Shown piece after piece: positions 9,401 to 18,291 of a stretch of DNA of 22,500 nucleotides; position 1 is the stretch's first letter; every line of letters starts with the position of its first letter. A program made the translations under genes and the position numbers. The notes beneath the pieces were generated by a model, which had not been told where the DNA came from, did no database searches, and saw only the letters and a program-made list of their open reading frames with translations. The DNA is from Schizochytrium sp. TIO01 (lineage: Eukaryota; Sar; Bigyra; Thraustochytrida; Thraustochytriidae), in contig SMSO01000035.1 of NCBI GenBank assembly GCA_004764695.1, positions 2,956,040 to 2,978,539 on the forward strand. The letters run 5' to 3'.

Positions 9401-12400
9401 TTAGTGCTTGGTGTTTGTAGTACTGCTGGTACACTACCTAAGTAGTGTACGTAGTTGGGTACGCAAAGAAAGGCAAAGAAGTCTTTTCTTTTGTACAAAG
9501 AGAAGAAGGAAATCTATATAATTTGATAGGCGGCAGCAGCAGAAGAAGAAGAGCTGATTGCTTTTTATTGTGAGGAAAAACAAAACAAAACAGGATCAAC
9601 TGACTGGACCTGTCTTTCCTGACAACGAATGAACAAAACAAACTTATTCATTTATACTCACAGTCTTCATGGGAACAACATTGACGATGAGGGCGCAAAG
9701 GTCGTCGCAAAGGCACTCGAGGGATGCAAGAACCTGACTTATCTGAAGTACGTTTGTGGAATCATCCACGAGGGAAAGCTATCGTAATAGTCAGGACCAA
9801 GCTTTTTCTTTCTTTCTTTTGAGTGCTTGGTGTTTGTAGTACTGCTGGTACACTACCTAAGTAGTTTACGTAGTTGGGTACGCAAAGAGAGGCAAAGGAG
9901 TCTTTTCTTTTTTACAAAGAGAAGAAGGAAATCTTTATAATTTGATAGGCAGCAGCAGCAGCAGCAGAAGAAGAAGAGCTGATTGCTTTTTATTGTGAGG
10001 AAAAACAAAACAAAACAGGATCAACTGACTGGACCTGTCTTTCCTGACAACGAATGAACAAAACAAACTTATTCATTTATACTCACAGTCTTTTTAGCAA
10101 TAACATTGGCTCGGAGGGCGCAAAGGCCGTCGCAAAGGCACTCGAGCGATGCAAGAACCTTCAACAATTGCAGTACGTTTGTGGAATCATCCACGAGGGA
10201 AAGCTATCGTAATAGTCAGGACCAAGCTTTTTCTTTCTTTCTTTTTAGTGCTTGGTGTTTATAGTACTGCTGGTACACTACCTACGTAGTTTACGTAGTT
10301 GAGTACTTTAGAAAGGCAAAGAACTATTTTCTTTTTTAGAAAGAGAAGAAGGAAGGGCAAAAAAGGGAATCTGTATAATTTGATAGGCTGCAGCAGCAGA
10401 AGAAACCGTGATTGCTTTTTACTGTGAAGAAAAAGAAAACAAAACAGGATCAACTGACTGGACCTGTCTTTCCTGACAACGAATGAACAAAACAAACTTA
10501 TTCATTTATACTCACAGTCTTCATGGGAACAACATTGGCGATGAGGGCGCAAAGGCCGTCGCAAAGGCACTCGAGGGATGCAAGAACCTGACTTATCTAA
10601 GGTACGTTTGTGGAATCATCCACGAGGGAAAGCTATCGTAACAGGCAGGACCAAGCTTTTTCTTTCTTTCTTTTTAGTGCTTGGTGTTTGTAGTACTGCT
10701 GGTACACTACTTAAGTAGTTTACGTAGTTGGGTACGCAAAGAAAGGCAAAGAAGTCTTTTCTTTTTTACAAAGAGAAGATGGAAATCTATATAATTTGAT
10801 AGGCAGCAGCAGCAGAAGAAGAAGAGGTGATTGCTTTTTATTGTGAGGAAAAACAAAACAAAACAGGATCAACTGACTGGACCTGTCTTTCCTGACAACA
10901 ACGAATGAACAAAACAAACTTATTCATTTATACTCACAGTCTTTCTAGCAACAAGATTGGCTCGGATGGCGCAAAGGCCGTTGCAAAGGCACTCGAGGGA
11001 TGCAAGAACCTTCAAACTTTAGAGTACGTTTGTGGAATCATCCACGAGGGAAAGCTATCGTAATAGGCAGGACCAAGCTTTTTCTTTCTTTCTTTTTAGT
11101 GCTTGGTGTTTGTAGTACTGCTGGTACACTACCTAAGTAGTTTACATAGTTGGGTACGCAAAGAAAGGCAAAGAAAGGCAAAGAAGTTTTTTCTTTTTTA
11201 CAAAGAGAAGAAAGAAATCTATATAATTTGATACGCAGCAGCAGCAGAAGAAGAAGAGCTGATTGCTTTTTATTGTGAGGAAATATGAAACAAAACAAGA
11301 TCAACTGACTGGACCTGTCTTTCCTGACAACCAATGAAAAACAAACTTATTCATTTATACTCACAGTCTTGAGAGCAACAACATTGGCTCAGAGGGCGCA
11401 AAGGCCGTCGCGAAGTCTCTGCACAAAGCATGTCCTTCTGTTCGAGTCCAGTAAGTTCCGTTCCCTCTGCTTCTGGTCCTAGCTTTCGCAGAGCCTTGTC
11501 ATCTATGGTTCTCTCCAAGTCTCCATGGACTTGCGAAGCGGTCTTTAGATGCGTTAATCGTGCTTCTAACAAACGCTCTTATTCTCTTTCATTCGTGTAT
11601 TCACATGCGTTACAAAACGCAGCTATGACAGCTTTCGTGGAACCCCTAAAGAATTGCTCGAAAGGGTGTGTTCTCCTGGAGAGGATATTTACTCCTCATC
11701 AGAGACCGATTTCTGTGCCTCGAAGAGCAAGCAAGATGGCATATATGGGTAAGTTCATGCGTTTTTTTTTTGTTTGGGATCGTGTGATCATTCATTCCAC
11801 AAATTGTGTTGTTGAGGTATTTTGAAGATCCTAACTTTTGCTTTTGCCTCTGCTGGTTCTCTCTGTGTCTCCATAGACTTGCGAAGCTATCTTTAGATAC
11901 GGTCATCGTTATTCTATCAATTACTGTTATTCTCTTTCGTTCGTTTTTTTATTCGTTTACAAGACGCATTCTCTATGATGCATATTTGTCTTTTAAAGAA
12001 TTGTTCGAAAGGGTGCGTTCTCCTGGAGAGAACATATCTGGGTAAGTTCATGCGTTTTTTGTTAGGGATAGTGTGATCATTCATTCCACAAATTGTGTTG
12101 TTGAGATATTTTGGAGATCCTAACTTTTGCTTCTGCCTCTGTTGCTGCTTCAAATGTCTTCACTTTGCTCGTTTGTTTACGTCTTCTTGTTCACCTCAGA
12201 GAACGGCCGGATGGAGCGAGCGTGAGTTTCGCTGATGTGGTGCAGCTTGCCAAAAAAGTCTCGGACTTGCGCGCGGACCCAGACGGGGTCAGAGAAAACT
12301 CCCTGCAGACTGGGATTGCCTTGCTTGAGGAATTCGTAGGACCGGCGATCCAGGGCTACTTTGGCCAAGTGAAGTTGCGACAGCTTTCCGCTGACATCAA

Positions 12401-14888
12401 GAACTCCAAAGAGGGTCTTGACGCACTACAAGGCCAGATTCGTGCAAGCTCTGGTGATGGCTTGCCCAGCCTCATCGAAAAGCGGAACGCCGAACGAAGT
12501 CGCCTGCATTCGCTTTTGCAGGTTGTGTACCCATGGGTTCGCGCAAAACTTTGCGAAAGTGATGAAGATATAGGGCGAGAATTCAAAGTGAGAGTCGAAA
12601 GTTTGGTAGATCATCTAAATATCAAACCTGCGCCAGTCACGGAAGAGACCAGCACAGATGACTTTAAACACTGCCAAGAACTCGTTGTTCAGGCTGTCAA
12701 ATGCGTCGAAGAGTATAAGAGGAGTGGAGAAGGACAATCCAACAACATTGGTGAACGAAGCCAACAAGCTGTAAAGCGCGTTATCTCTCGATTGTCTGAG
12801 CTGAAGCTTGGTGATGGATTATTGGTTGCCCTGAGGACACCGGAGCAGGCCATGGAGCTAAAACCGGAGTTGTCTGAACTTGAGCGTGCTCTTCAAGAAG
12901 AAATCGAAGCTCTACAAGGAGATATACTTCGTGCCCAATTGTCCGAAATACTTTGCGCAATAAGTGTAACATTTGCTCGATTTGAAGGATATTCTAAAAG
13001 TGCTGCGTTAAATGAAGCGAGCAAGTGCGCACCAGAAGAGCTCTCTGGACTGTATGACTATTTAGGACTGGGTTTGAAAGAACCTTCTGTCTCAGATGTT
13101 GAAGAATTATACCAGAAACTTGACAAGTCGAGGATAGCCACAGAAATTTTGAAGAGAGCCAAAGAAGAACTCGAAATAGAGGACATGAATGAGGAAGATC
13201 AAGCATATTTTAGAAATAGAATGAAAAACCAAGAGCTCATTCTCTCTCAAGACAACCCTATCGACCTTAGCAAAGCTTTTCGTCATAAGCTTGCTGAGAC
13301 TCTGCAACACGCGCAGGAACATTATCCAGAGTTGCTGCAAGATAGAGCCTGGCTGGAAAGGCTTCACGTAAGTGCAGAGGGTGTTTTTGAAGTAGCATGT
13401 TCTGACCTTTGGTTGACGAATGTCACAGTCGCGGACTTCAAGCCTGTTGGCGAACCCCTTGCTTCCAGAGGTGGCAAGAGAGTACAAAAGGTTCTTGACA
13501 ACGTTGGTAAAACTATTGTTTTGAAACAATTTCAACTCGGCCATTCGAGCCAACACAAAATATTTTACAGGCAAGCTGCAAATATGGGAAACGTGGTGTC
13601 TCAGCACGTGATACGTATCACTGGCGCTTTTGTGGATACTTCTAATGGAGAACCGCGTGGCTGTATCCTCATGCCTTTCTACGAGCAAGGTGACCTTGCC
13701 AAGTGGATTGAGCGTCATCCTAACGAAGGCAAAGCAGTGCGCGACCGACTTGCTATGGGCCTGCTTATCGGTGTGGCGGATTTGCATACCCATGGCATTG
13801 TGCATTGTGATATCAAACCAGAAAACATTTTTCTCACAAGCAACGGGACACCATTGATCGGCGACTTTGACGGCATCAAGGTTGCAGACTACACTGCAAC
13901 TTACACATCACTCCAGGCAACGCCACGGTACGTTGCCCCCGAGTTGCAGAATGGGCCTGTAGATAGGTTTGAAACAGCGATGGACATGTACTCTGTGGGC
14001 ATAAGCTTAAAGGAGCTGTATCCTACTGAGCGAACCGCTGCAATGCAGGCACTTATCGATGCTCTTACAGCAACAGACCCTGGCCAGCGTCCAACTGCTC
14101 ACCAAGCACTCCAACATGAAGCTTTTGGAGCTCCTAAGATCCCTGTCAAGATATGTCTAGTATGCATGGAGGAGCATCTGCTTTCCGAGGGCACAAGCTG
14201 CGAGGAGGGAGACTTCCTTTGCAGAGACTGTATCAAATCTGCAGTAGAAGCGGCGTCACAGCCACTTGCTAACGTAAGAGTGGATGCTGATGGAACGATG
14301 GCATGCATGAAACCCGAATGTGGGGGAAGAATATCAGGTCAAGAAATCACTCGTCTTGCACCAACAGCTTTGAATCATCTTTTGTTGATTGCGAAGATGA
14401 AGGCAGAAAATGAAGCAGCAGTTTGGGCGGAGAAGGAGATCCAAAGGCGCATAGCAGAAGTTTTGCGTGCAGATGAACAGAATCGCGACGCACAACGGCA
14501 TTTACTTCATATTCAAGAGAAGATCTTGAGCACGAGTTGTCCGAACTGTAAGGCATATGTACACGATTTTGCCGGTTGCTGCGCTGTAAAGTGTGGTAAT
14601 GATACTTGTGGTCATCACTTCTGCGCTTGGTGTCTTGAGTTTAGTTCTCAGAATTCACGAGCTTGTCATGCTCATGTGAGAACCTGCTTGAAAAAGCTTG
14701 GGCAAGATCCATTTTTTCCTGATTCATTTGAGCAGGTTCGTGAGGCGTGGCAGTTGCTCCGCGCAGAACGTCTGCGTGAGTACTGGAATGCACAAATTCA
14801 GGATAGAAATCTTCGACTCGTTCTGAGAGAGTTTTTGTCACCTTTGCTAACACCAGATATCGTTGGCGCAAACTTTAGATTGGAATAA
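6480..14888 (+). CDS. LRR - protein kinase - RING1/RING2 (RBR-like) fusion protein
   Basis: Predicted 16-exon gene, 1,317 residues, all introns phase 2. Exons: 6480-6532, 6697-6780, 7126-7209, 7560-7643, 7979-8062, 8398-8481, 8826-8909, 9245-9328, 9664-9747, 10089-10172, 10518-10601, 10940-11023, 11367-11450, 11623-11748, 11964-12041, 12200-14888. Residues 1-18 are a short leader; 18-354 are twelve 28-residue LRRs of the ribonuclease-inhibitor type; 354-422 a linker from two related exons; 422-830 helical sequence of unknown fold; about 832-1064 a protein kinase; 1074-1129 RING1; 1202-1251 RING2 with catalytic-type Cys1215. No signal peptide or membrane segment is seen, so a cytoplasmic sensor is inferred: LRRs bind, kinase and ubiquitin ligase signal. 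The frame stays open across every junction, which is strong support for one gene. The start ATG is followed by 17 codons and a GTAAGT donor, like exon 1 of the divergent neighbour. Function is not proven. Confidence 0.85.
7027..7049 (+). repeat. A23 homopolymer in the first repeated intron
   Basis: A 23-base A run replaces the AAAACAAAACAAAACA tract found at the same place in the other introns of the array. Other units keep the interrupted form, so this is a local expansion. Confidence 0.85.
8063..8481 (+). repeat. LRR unit duplicated at 9329-9747
   Basis: Exon 8398-8481 and exon 9664-9747 are identical, including changes found in no other unit (GAC and GTC giving IDD and KVV). The 3' halves of the introns before them share private variants (TTTTGTACAAAG and GGCGGCAGCAG). 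The 5' halves differ, so the copied tract appears to begin inside the intron. Confidence 0.75.
11623..12041 (+). repeat. Duplicated linker exons 14 and 15
   Basis: The exons at 11623-11748 and 11964-12041 share a segment read as KELLERVCSPGEDI and KELFERVRSPGENI, and their flanking introns also match in part (for example a shared GACTTGCGAAG segment). The second exon is shorter, lacks the serine-rich 3' half, and uses an AAG acceptor shifted upstream. Both keep phase 2 at both ends, so either can be included or skipped without changing frame. The first has two in-frame acceptors nine bases apart (exon start 11623 or 11632). Confidence 0.7.
12200..13427 (+). other. Helical middle region of the fusion protein
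   Basis: Part of the last exon, residues about 422-830. It is rich in Leu, Glu, Lys, Ala and Gln with heptad-like stretches, and no known domain motif is visible. It joins the LRR array to the kinase and may be an oligomerisation or autoinhibitory region; that role is inference. Confidence 0.5.
13428..14126 (+). other. Protein kinase domain with DFD motif
   Basis: Residues about 832-1064. Visible landmarks: VLK with the likely beta-3 lysine Lys864; HCDIKPEN catalytic loop with Asp959 and Asn964; GDFDG with metal-binding Asp977, where the usual DFG glycine is Asp; VAPE at 1000-1003; the alpha-F Asp1017 in DMYSVG; and DPGQRPTA with Arg1052. No clear glycine-rich loop is seen, and the alpha-C glutamate position seems to be Gln880. 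The lysine and the catalytic and metal-binding aspartates are present, so activity is plausible but not certain. The HCD form resembles tyrosine-kinase-like and receptor-interacting kinases in general; finer classification needs a search. Confidence 0.85.
14154..14321 (+). other. RING1-like zinc domain
   Basis: Residues 1074-1129. Cysteines occur as C-x2-C-x11-C-x3-D-x2-C-x2-C-x24-C-x4-C, closely matching RING1 of RBR ubiquitin ligases, where the fourth ligand is normally His. Here that position is Asp1093. In the family RING1 recruits the ubiquitin-charged E2 enzyme. Confidence 0.75.
14538..14687 (+). other. RING2 (Rcat)-like domain with candidate catalytic cysteine
   Basis: Residues 1202-1251. 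The spacing C-x2-C-x9-C-x4-C-x4-C-x4-C-x2-C, followed by HAH and a last Cys, is the same as that of human parkin RING2 as I recall it. The third cysteine, Cys1215, falls on the ubiquitin-accepting catalytic cysteine. No cysteine occurs in the 72 residues between RING1 and RING2, so a normal IBR domain is absent. Confidence 0.75.
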
Positions 14889-16490
14889 ACTAATCGAATT
14901 TTAAATGATTATCTTTTCGTTAGCGCCGTTGACTAGAATGCAAAAAAGCAACTGCTCTCTTCCAGATAGTACCGACGTCTGCCAACAGGATCAAAATTTA
15001 TAATGTTTTTTTTTGGCAAGGTTCTTGGTGAGGGGACGTACTAAAACTTAACATAAACTAAACATAATTTAGAACAGTGTAATGATTCATTAACATTTCA
15101 CTGATGATATATATGCTTTCTTAACTTTATTTTTCCAGTTTGAGGAGCATATTTACTTTATTATTAGATACGAATCCTTTCTTAGTTTTACTTTCTTGGT
15201 TCCTTCGATAATTCATTCAGCAACACCTCAAGGTATCAGAAGCTCTATGTTTAAGCCAAATCGTTGCAAAATAAACTCAAAAATACTTTTTTGATTTATC
15301 TCTCTTTGGCAGTTCTCAATAGTTCTCATTTCGGAAAGCAACTTTTTATTTATTTATTCATCAAAGCCAAAATGCAGTTCTTCTAACTGCACTGAAACCC
15401 TTAATGTGACAATTTCCTCTCAGTTTTCAATTTAAATTCTGCACACCAATCGCTACTCCACCCTAGCATCAGAGGGCCTGTAATACGCAACTTTTTATTG
15501 TACAGTCCTATCAAACATAGAATACCATGATATTACGGTTACGAGGTGCTGGGCGTTTCCAATTTACATAAGAACTCCATCAAAGGCAGGAGCAAGAGTA
15601 GTATTACAGACACAGCCCTTTCTCCGTACATGTGATGAGCTGGGTAATAGGAGATTAGCTCTGTCTTGGTCACTATTTACTATTACACAATAAATTAATC
15701 GTAAAGATCAGACTCTGAACACAAGCCTTGGCACTCCAGACAACTTTTGAAAGCTAGAATGAAACCATTAGTTATTTAATCCTCGAAACTCTTTGATCTT
15801 GATATGCCATGTATCCAGATTTACTATTCGAAGCATGGACTCTTCTCAAGAAAACCATTTAATTTCCACATCTTAAACTCTTAGAACAAAGTTGACGCAA
15901 CGAACCTTCAAAGACAAAACATTGCGTTTCTGGTCGGCTCTTTAAGTTGTTCTTCAAAGATTTTATAGAAGAGAGCATTGCAATAACACGCAGAGTGATA
16001 AAGGAATAAGTTTACTCCATCAATCTGAGATTGCGAGACAATGACAGAATTGTGGATACCAGAGAAGCTACAAAGTAAATGCACAATCGCTATAGGAGGA
16101 GGCTATTAAAAGATTATCTCTAAGCAGCCAGAGGTTGTATGGGAAGATGGAGGCATTTTTCAATGCTTCGGCGTACGCAGTTAGCGATTGCAAACCTTGG
16201 AGATGAACATTCAGCACCAAAACTTCAAGAGTTTTGTGCATTCAAGGATTTACTGTCCTAGTAAATGATCAGCTACTGCTGCGTAGAGATATTGAACAGG
16301 TGGAACAGTTCATACCCTGAGTATGAGACTAAGACCGTTAAAACTCAGAGCTCAAGGGGTTAGGCTAGCTCGTTTGTTTAGAACAATTCTTTGGTTGTGT
16401 ATTTCATATTCACTCATGTATTTCCTTGGTCTCACTCCTTCGTATTTGATATTCATATTCTTACAAGTCCTAGACTACGAGGACTTATAA
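14889..16490. other. Gene-free AT-rich region after the fusion gene
   Basis: 3' flank of the LRR-kinase-RBR gene. AATAAA occurs at 14884-14889, overlapping the stop codon, and again at 15270-15275, so a poly(A) site is likely nearby. I see no open frame above 60 codons, no tRNA and no long repeat. Confidence 0.5.
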
Positions 16491-16494
16491 TAGT

Positions 16495-17092
16495 GTGACA
16501 ATGACTCTTCTCCACAGAGCTCTGATTGGTAATCTCAGCACAGATGATATAAATTTTGCTGCGCCCCATGAACTGCATATTTTAATCTGGCTACTTGACT
16601 TAATAGAATCCCACATGATAAGCTTTATCAGTATTCCAACTACAATGATGAATTTGAACATTACTCCTCTACAATATGCTTCATCTGTTGAAAGAAACTA
16701 TTGGCTTTACATACTTATGCCTTATCGAAGTTTTACACCTATGTGTCGGACGGATCATCTCAAGGTGCCGAACACCGAACACAAGACCAAAGCCCATAGA
16801 CTTTGACAATGGGCCTTGTCAGCAGTTCCTGAATATTAATTCTAACTTTTCTTTTCCTTCATTTCTCTACCTACACTATCTCTTGGTGATCGCCTCACGC
16901 TAATTTGCAATATACCTCTAAGAGGGAAACACACATATTTAAGCAACATGTGCTGAGAGTGTCAACGAAAGTGTTAAGCGGTTTACTTCTCCCACGAGAT
17001 CTCTGTGATGGTGTCACACTGAAGATTGTTTTGTTCTACAAACACACATTAAGGATTCTGTTCGAGTCAGTTTCAAAGCAGTTGAGACACAT
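16495..17092 (+). other. Weak coding-like stretches, unidentified
   Basis: Open frames at 16495-16806 (103 codons) and 16905-17096 are unusual for AT-rich DNA but show no known motif. The second is followed by a good GTGAGT donor at 17093, again in phase 2. I cannot decide whether they are exons of a gene or chance. Confidence 0.2.
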
Positions 17093-17248
17093 GTGAGTAC
17101 ACAGCCAAACAGAATGCGCACAACCGTGCTTGGCTAGTCTCTTCATTTGCTTTTATACGCACTTCTCGTTATAGTAAACTTTGTAACACAAGATATTATT
17201 TACTCATTAGGAATAGTAGCGCCCAGTAACTTTCTGTCTTGTCTCCAG

Positions 17249-17371
17249 CTTGGGGAATTATCTCGTTAATGTTTCCCAGGAAATACACAAATGCAAGATT
17301 AATCCTGAACGTAGAACACCTTGCATCTGTGAAAGGAAGAATCTTCAGAAGGAGAGAGTCGAACTATATCG
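17249..17371 (+). CDS. Possible internal exon of an unidentified gene
   Basis: A 123-nt open stretch between the acceptor CTTGTCTCCAG and the donor GTGAGA, with phase 2 at both ends, encoding about 41 charged, cysteine-containing residues. A possible next acceptor (TTCTACCACAG, ending 17436) would give a 65-nt intron, and the donor at 17093 would fit upstream. The protein is not recognised, and the frame soon runs into a T-rich stretch near 17480, so this may be a relic or chance. Confidence 0.22.
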
Positions 17372-17449
17372 GTGAGATTCGGACACGCAAAGGAACATAT
17401 TGAAGTGAACAAGTGTGACCTTTCCTTCTACCACAGAACGACAAACCAT

Positions 17450-18141
17450 GCAAGAAACAACAAGTACACCAGTTTCAATTTTTTTGTTTTTTTATTTTTT
17501 TTCTGACCTGCATTAACTCAATAATGCGGAACACCACAACTAAAGAACATTGTAAAGATTCATTTTTTTTCTAAATGTATTTATTTAAAACTGTGCAAAC
17601 TAGACTAAATCAACTACTTATAACCATTAACCTATGCAAGACAGCTTTAGAATTCTCAATCATGGCGGATAATTTCGTGCTAGGGAAAGAAATATGAAGC
17701 ATTTCTTGACTATGCACACGATTTGTAATATGCACAGAATAAATAATCGATTGCTCGAAATGCGTGTGTTTCAACTCAACCAGGAGGGTAGAGGACCTAC
17801 AGCTTTACGAATCTCGTCGAATTGCCTTGCCATTTTGAGGCTTGCTTTGTGCCCTTCCCTCCCTGACATAGACGCATCACTATGTTGACTGACGCTTCAA
17901 CATGATCTGGTCATGAAGGTGTTCCTTTGAGCCTTGCGAAGTCATGGCGTCAGTTTTCCTTCTCACAAACTTTACTGTTGCTCGGCATCAGCTTGTACTT
18001 CAGCAAAGGCAAATAAAGCACTCTGTAACAGAAAGCCTGCAAGGAGGCTTTTGTCTTCATGGCAGGCCAGAGAGACTCGAAGGAAAGCTACTTTCTGCGT
18101 TGTTACTTTTTATATAAAAAGAATGAAATAGAGCTCTGGAG
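17450..18141. other. Unassigned region before 5S copy 2
   Basis: A T-rich tract near 17480-17510 is followed by moderately AT-rich DNA. Plus-strand frames of 64-65 codons (17694-17888, 17934-18131) have no convincing motif, although one contains QLNQEGRGP, faintly like the short tail found after repeat domains in some algal LRR or ankyrin proteins. No gene is asserted. Confidence 0.3.
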
Positions 18142-18149
18142 TATAAATG
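18142..18149 (+). promoter_or_regulatory. TATA-like element of 5S rRNA copy 2
   Basis: TATAAATG starts exactly 30 bases before the predicted 5S start, matching copy 1 in position although the surrounding flank is unrelated. Confidence 0.6.
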
Positions 18150-18171
18150 CTAGAGGTCGACTTACTAGTTC

Positions 18172-18289
18172 ACATTCGATCATACCACGCGGGTAACACC
18201 TCATCTCATTCGCACTGAGAAGTAAAGTCGCGTAGGGCCGGGTCAGTAGTATGATAGGGGACTGCATGCGAAGCCCCGGTGTTGAATGT
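18172..18289 (+). rRNA. 5S ribosomal RNA, copy 2
   Basis: 118 bases, identical to the copy at 5107-5224 and in the same orientation, 13 kb away. The similarity stops at the helix I ends on both sides, so the gene itself, not a larger segment, is shared. T5 (18292-18296) and T6 (18301-18306) runs follow as Pol III terminators. Confidence 0.9.
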
Positions 18290-18291
18290 TC

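Larger units (their letters stand above)
6697..11450 (+). repeat. Tandem array of near-identical LRR exon+intron units
   Basis: Twelve 84-nt exons start at 6697, 7126, 7560, 7979, 8398, 8826, 9245, 9664, 10089, 10518, 10940 and 11367, a period of 419-434 bp. The eleven introns between them are almost identical in sequence; length changes come mainly from the A-run, CAG/AAG triplet tract and AAGAAAGGC repeat. The donor is always GTACGTTTG and the acceptor nearly always ACTCACAG followed by TCTT. Exon cores (GAKAVAKALEGCKNL) are close to identical at base level. The intron before the first unit (6533-6696) and the one after the last (11451-11622) are not part of the repeat, which sets the array boundaries. 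Confidence 0.95.

Noticed and set aside
6798-11334. About ten near-identical minus-strand open frames of 64-101 codons, one per unit of the LRR array
   Set aside because: They lie in the introns of the plus-strand gene, are low-complexity (poly-Phe, poly-Leu from A-rich and CAG/AAG tracts), and recur only because the intron is duplicated.
6697-11450. CRISPR array or satellite DNA as an explanation of the 420-bp periodicity
   Set aside because: Each unit holds an intact 84-nt coding exon with splice sites and a conserved LRR reading frame, which explains the period.
12111-12199. Treating the large open frame from 12111 as a separate gene start
   Set aside because: The first 89 bases match the intron copies before the linker exons and end in a good TTCACCTCAG acceptor; splicing from exon 15 keeps frame and removes them.
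13107-13805. 232-codon minus-strand frame
   Set aside because: It lies wholly opposite the kinase-encoding exon and has no motif of its own.
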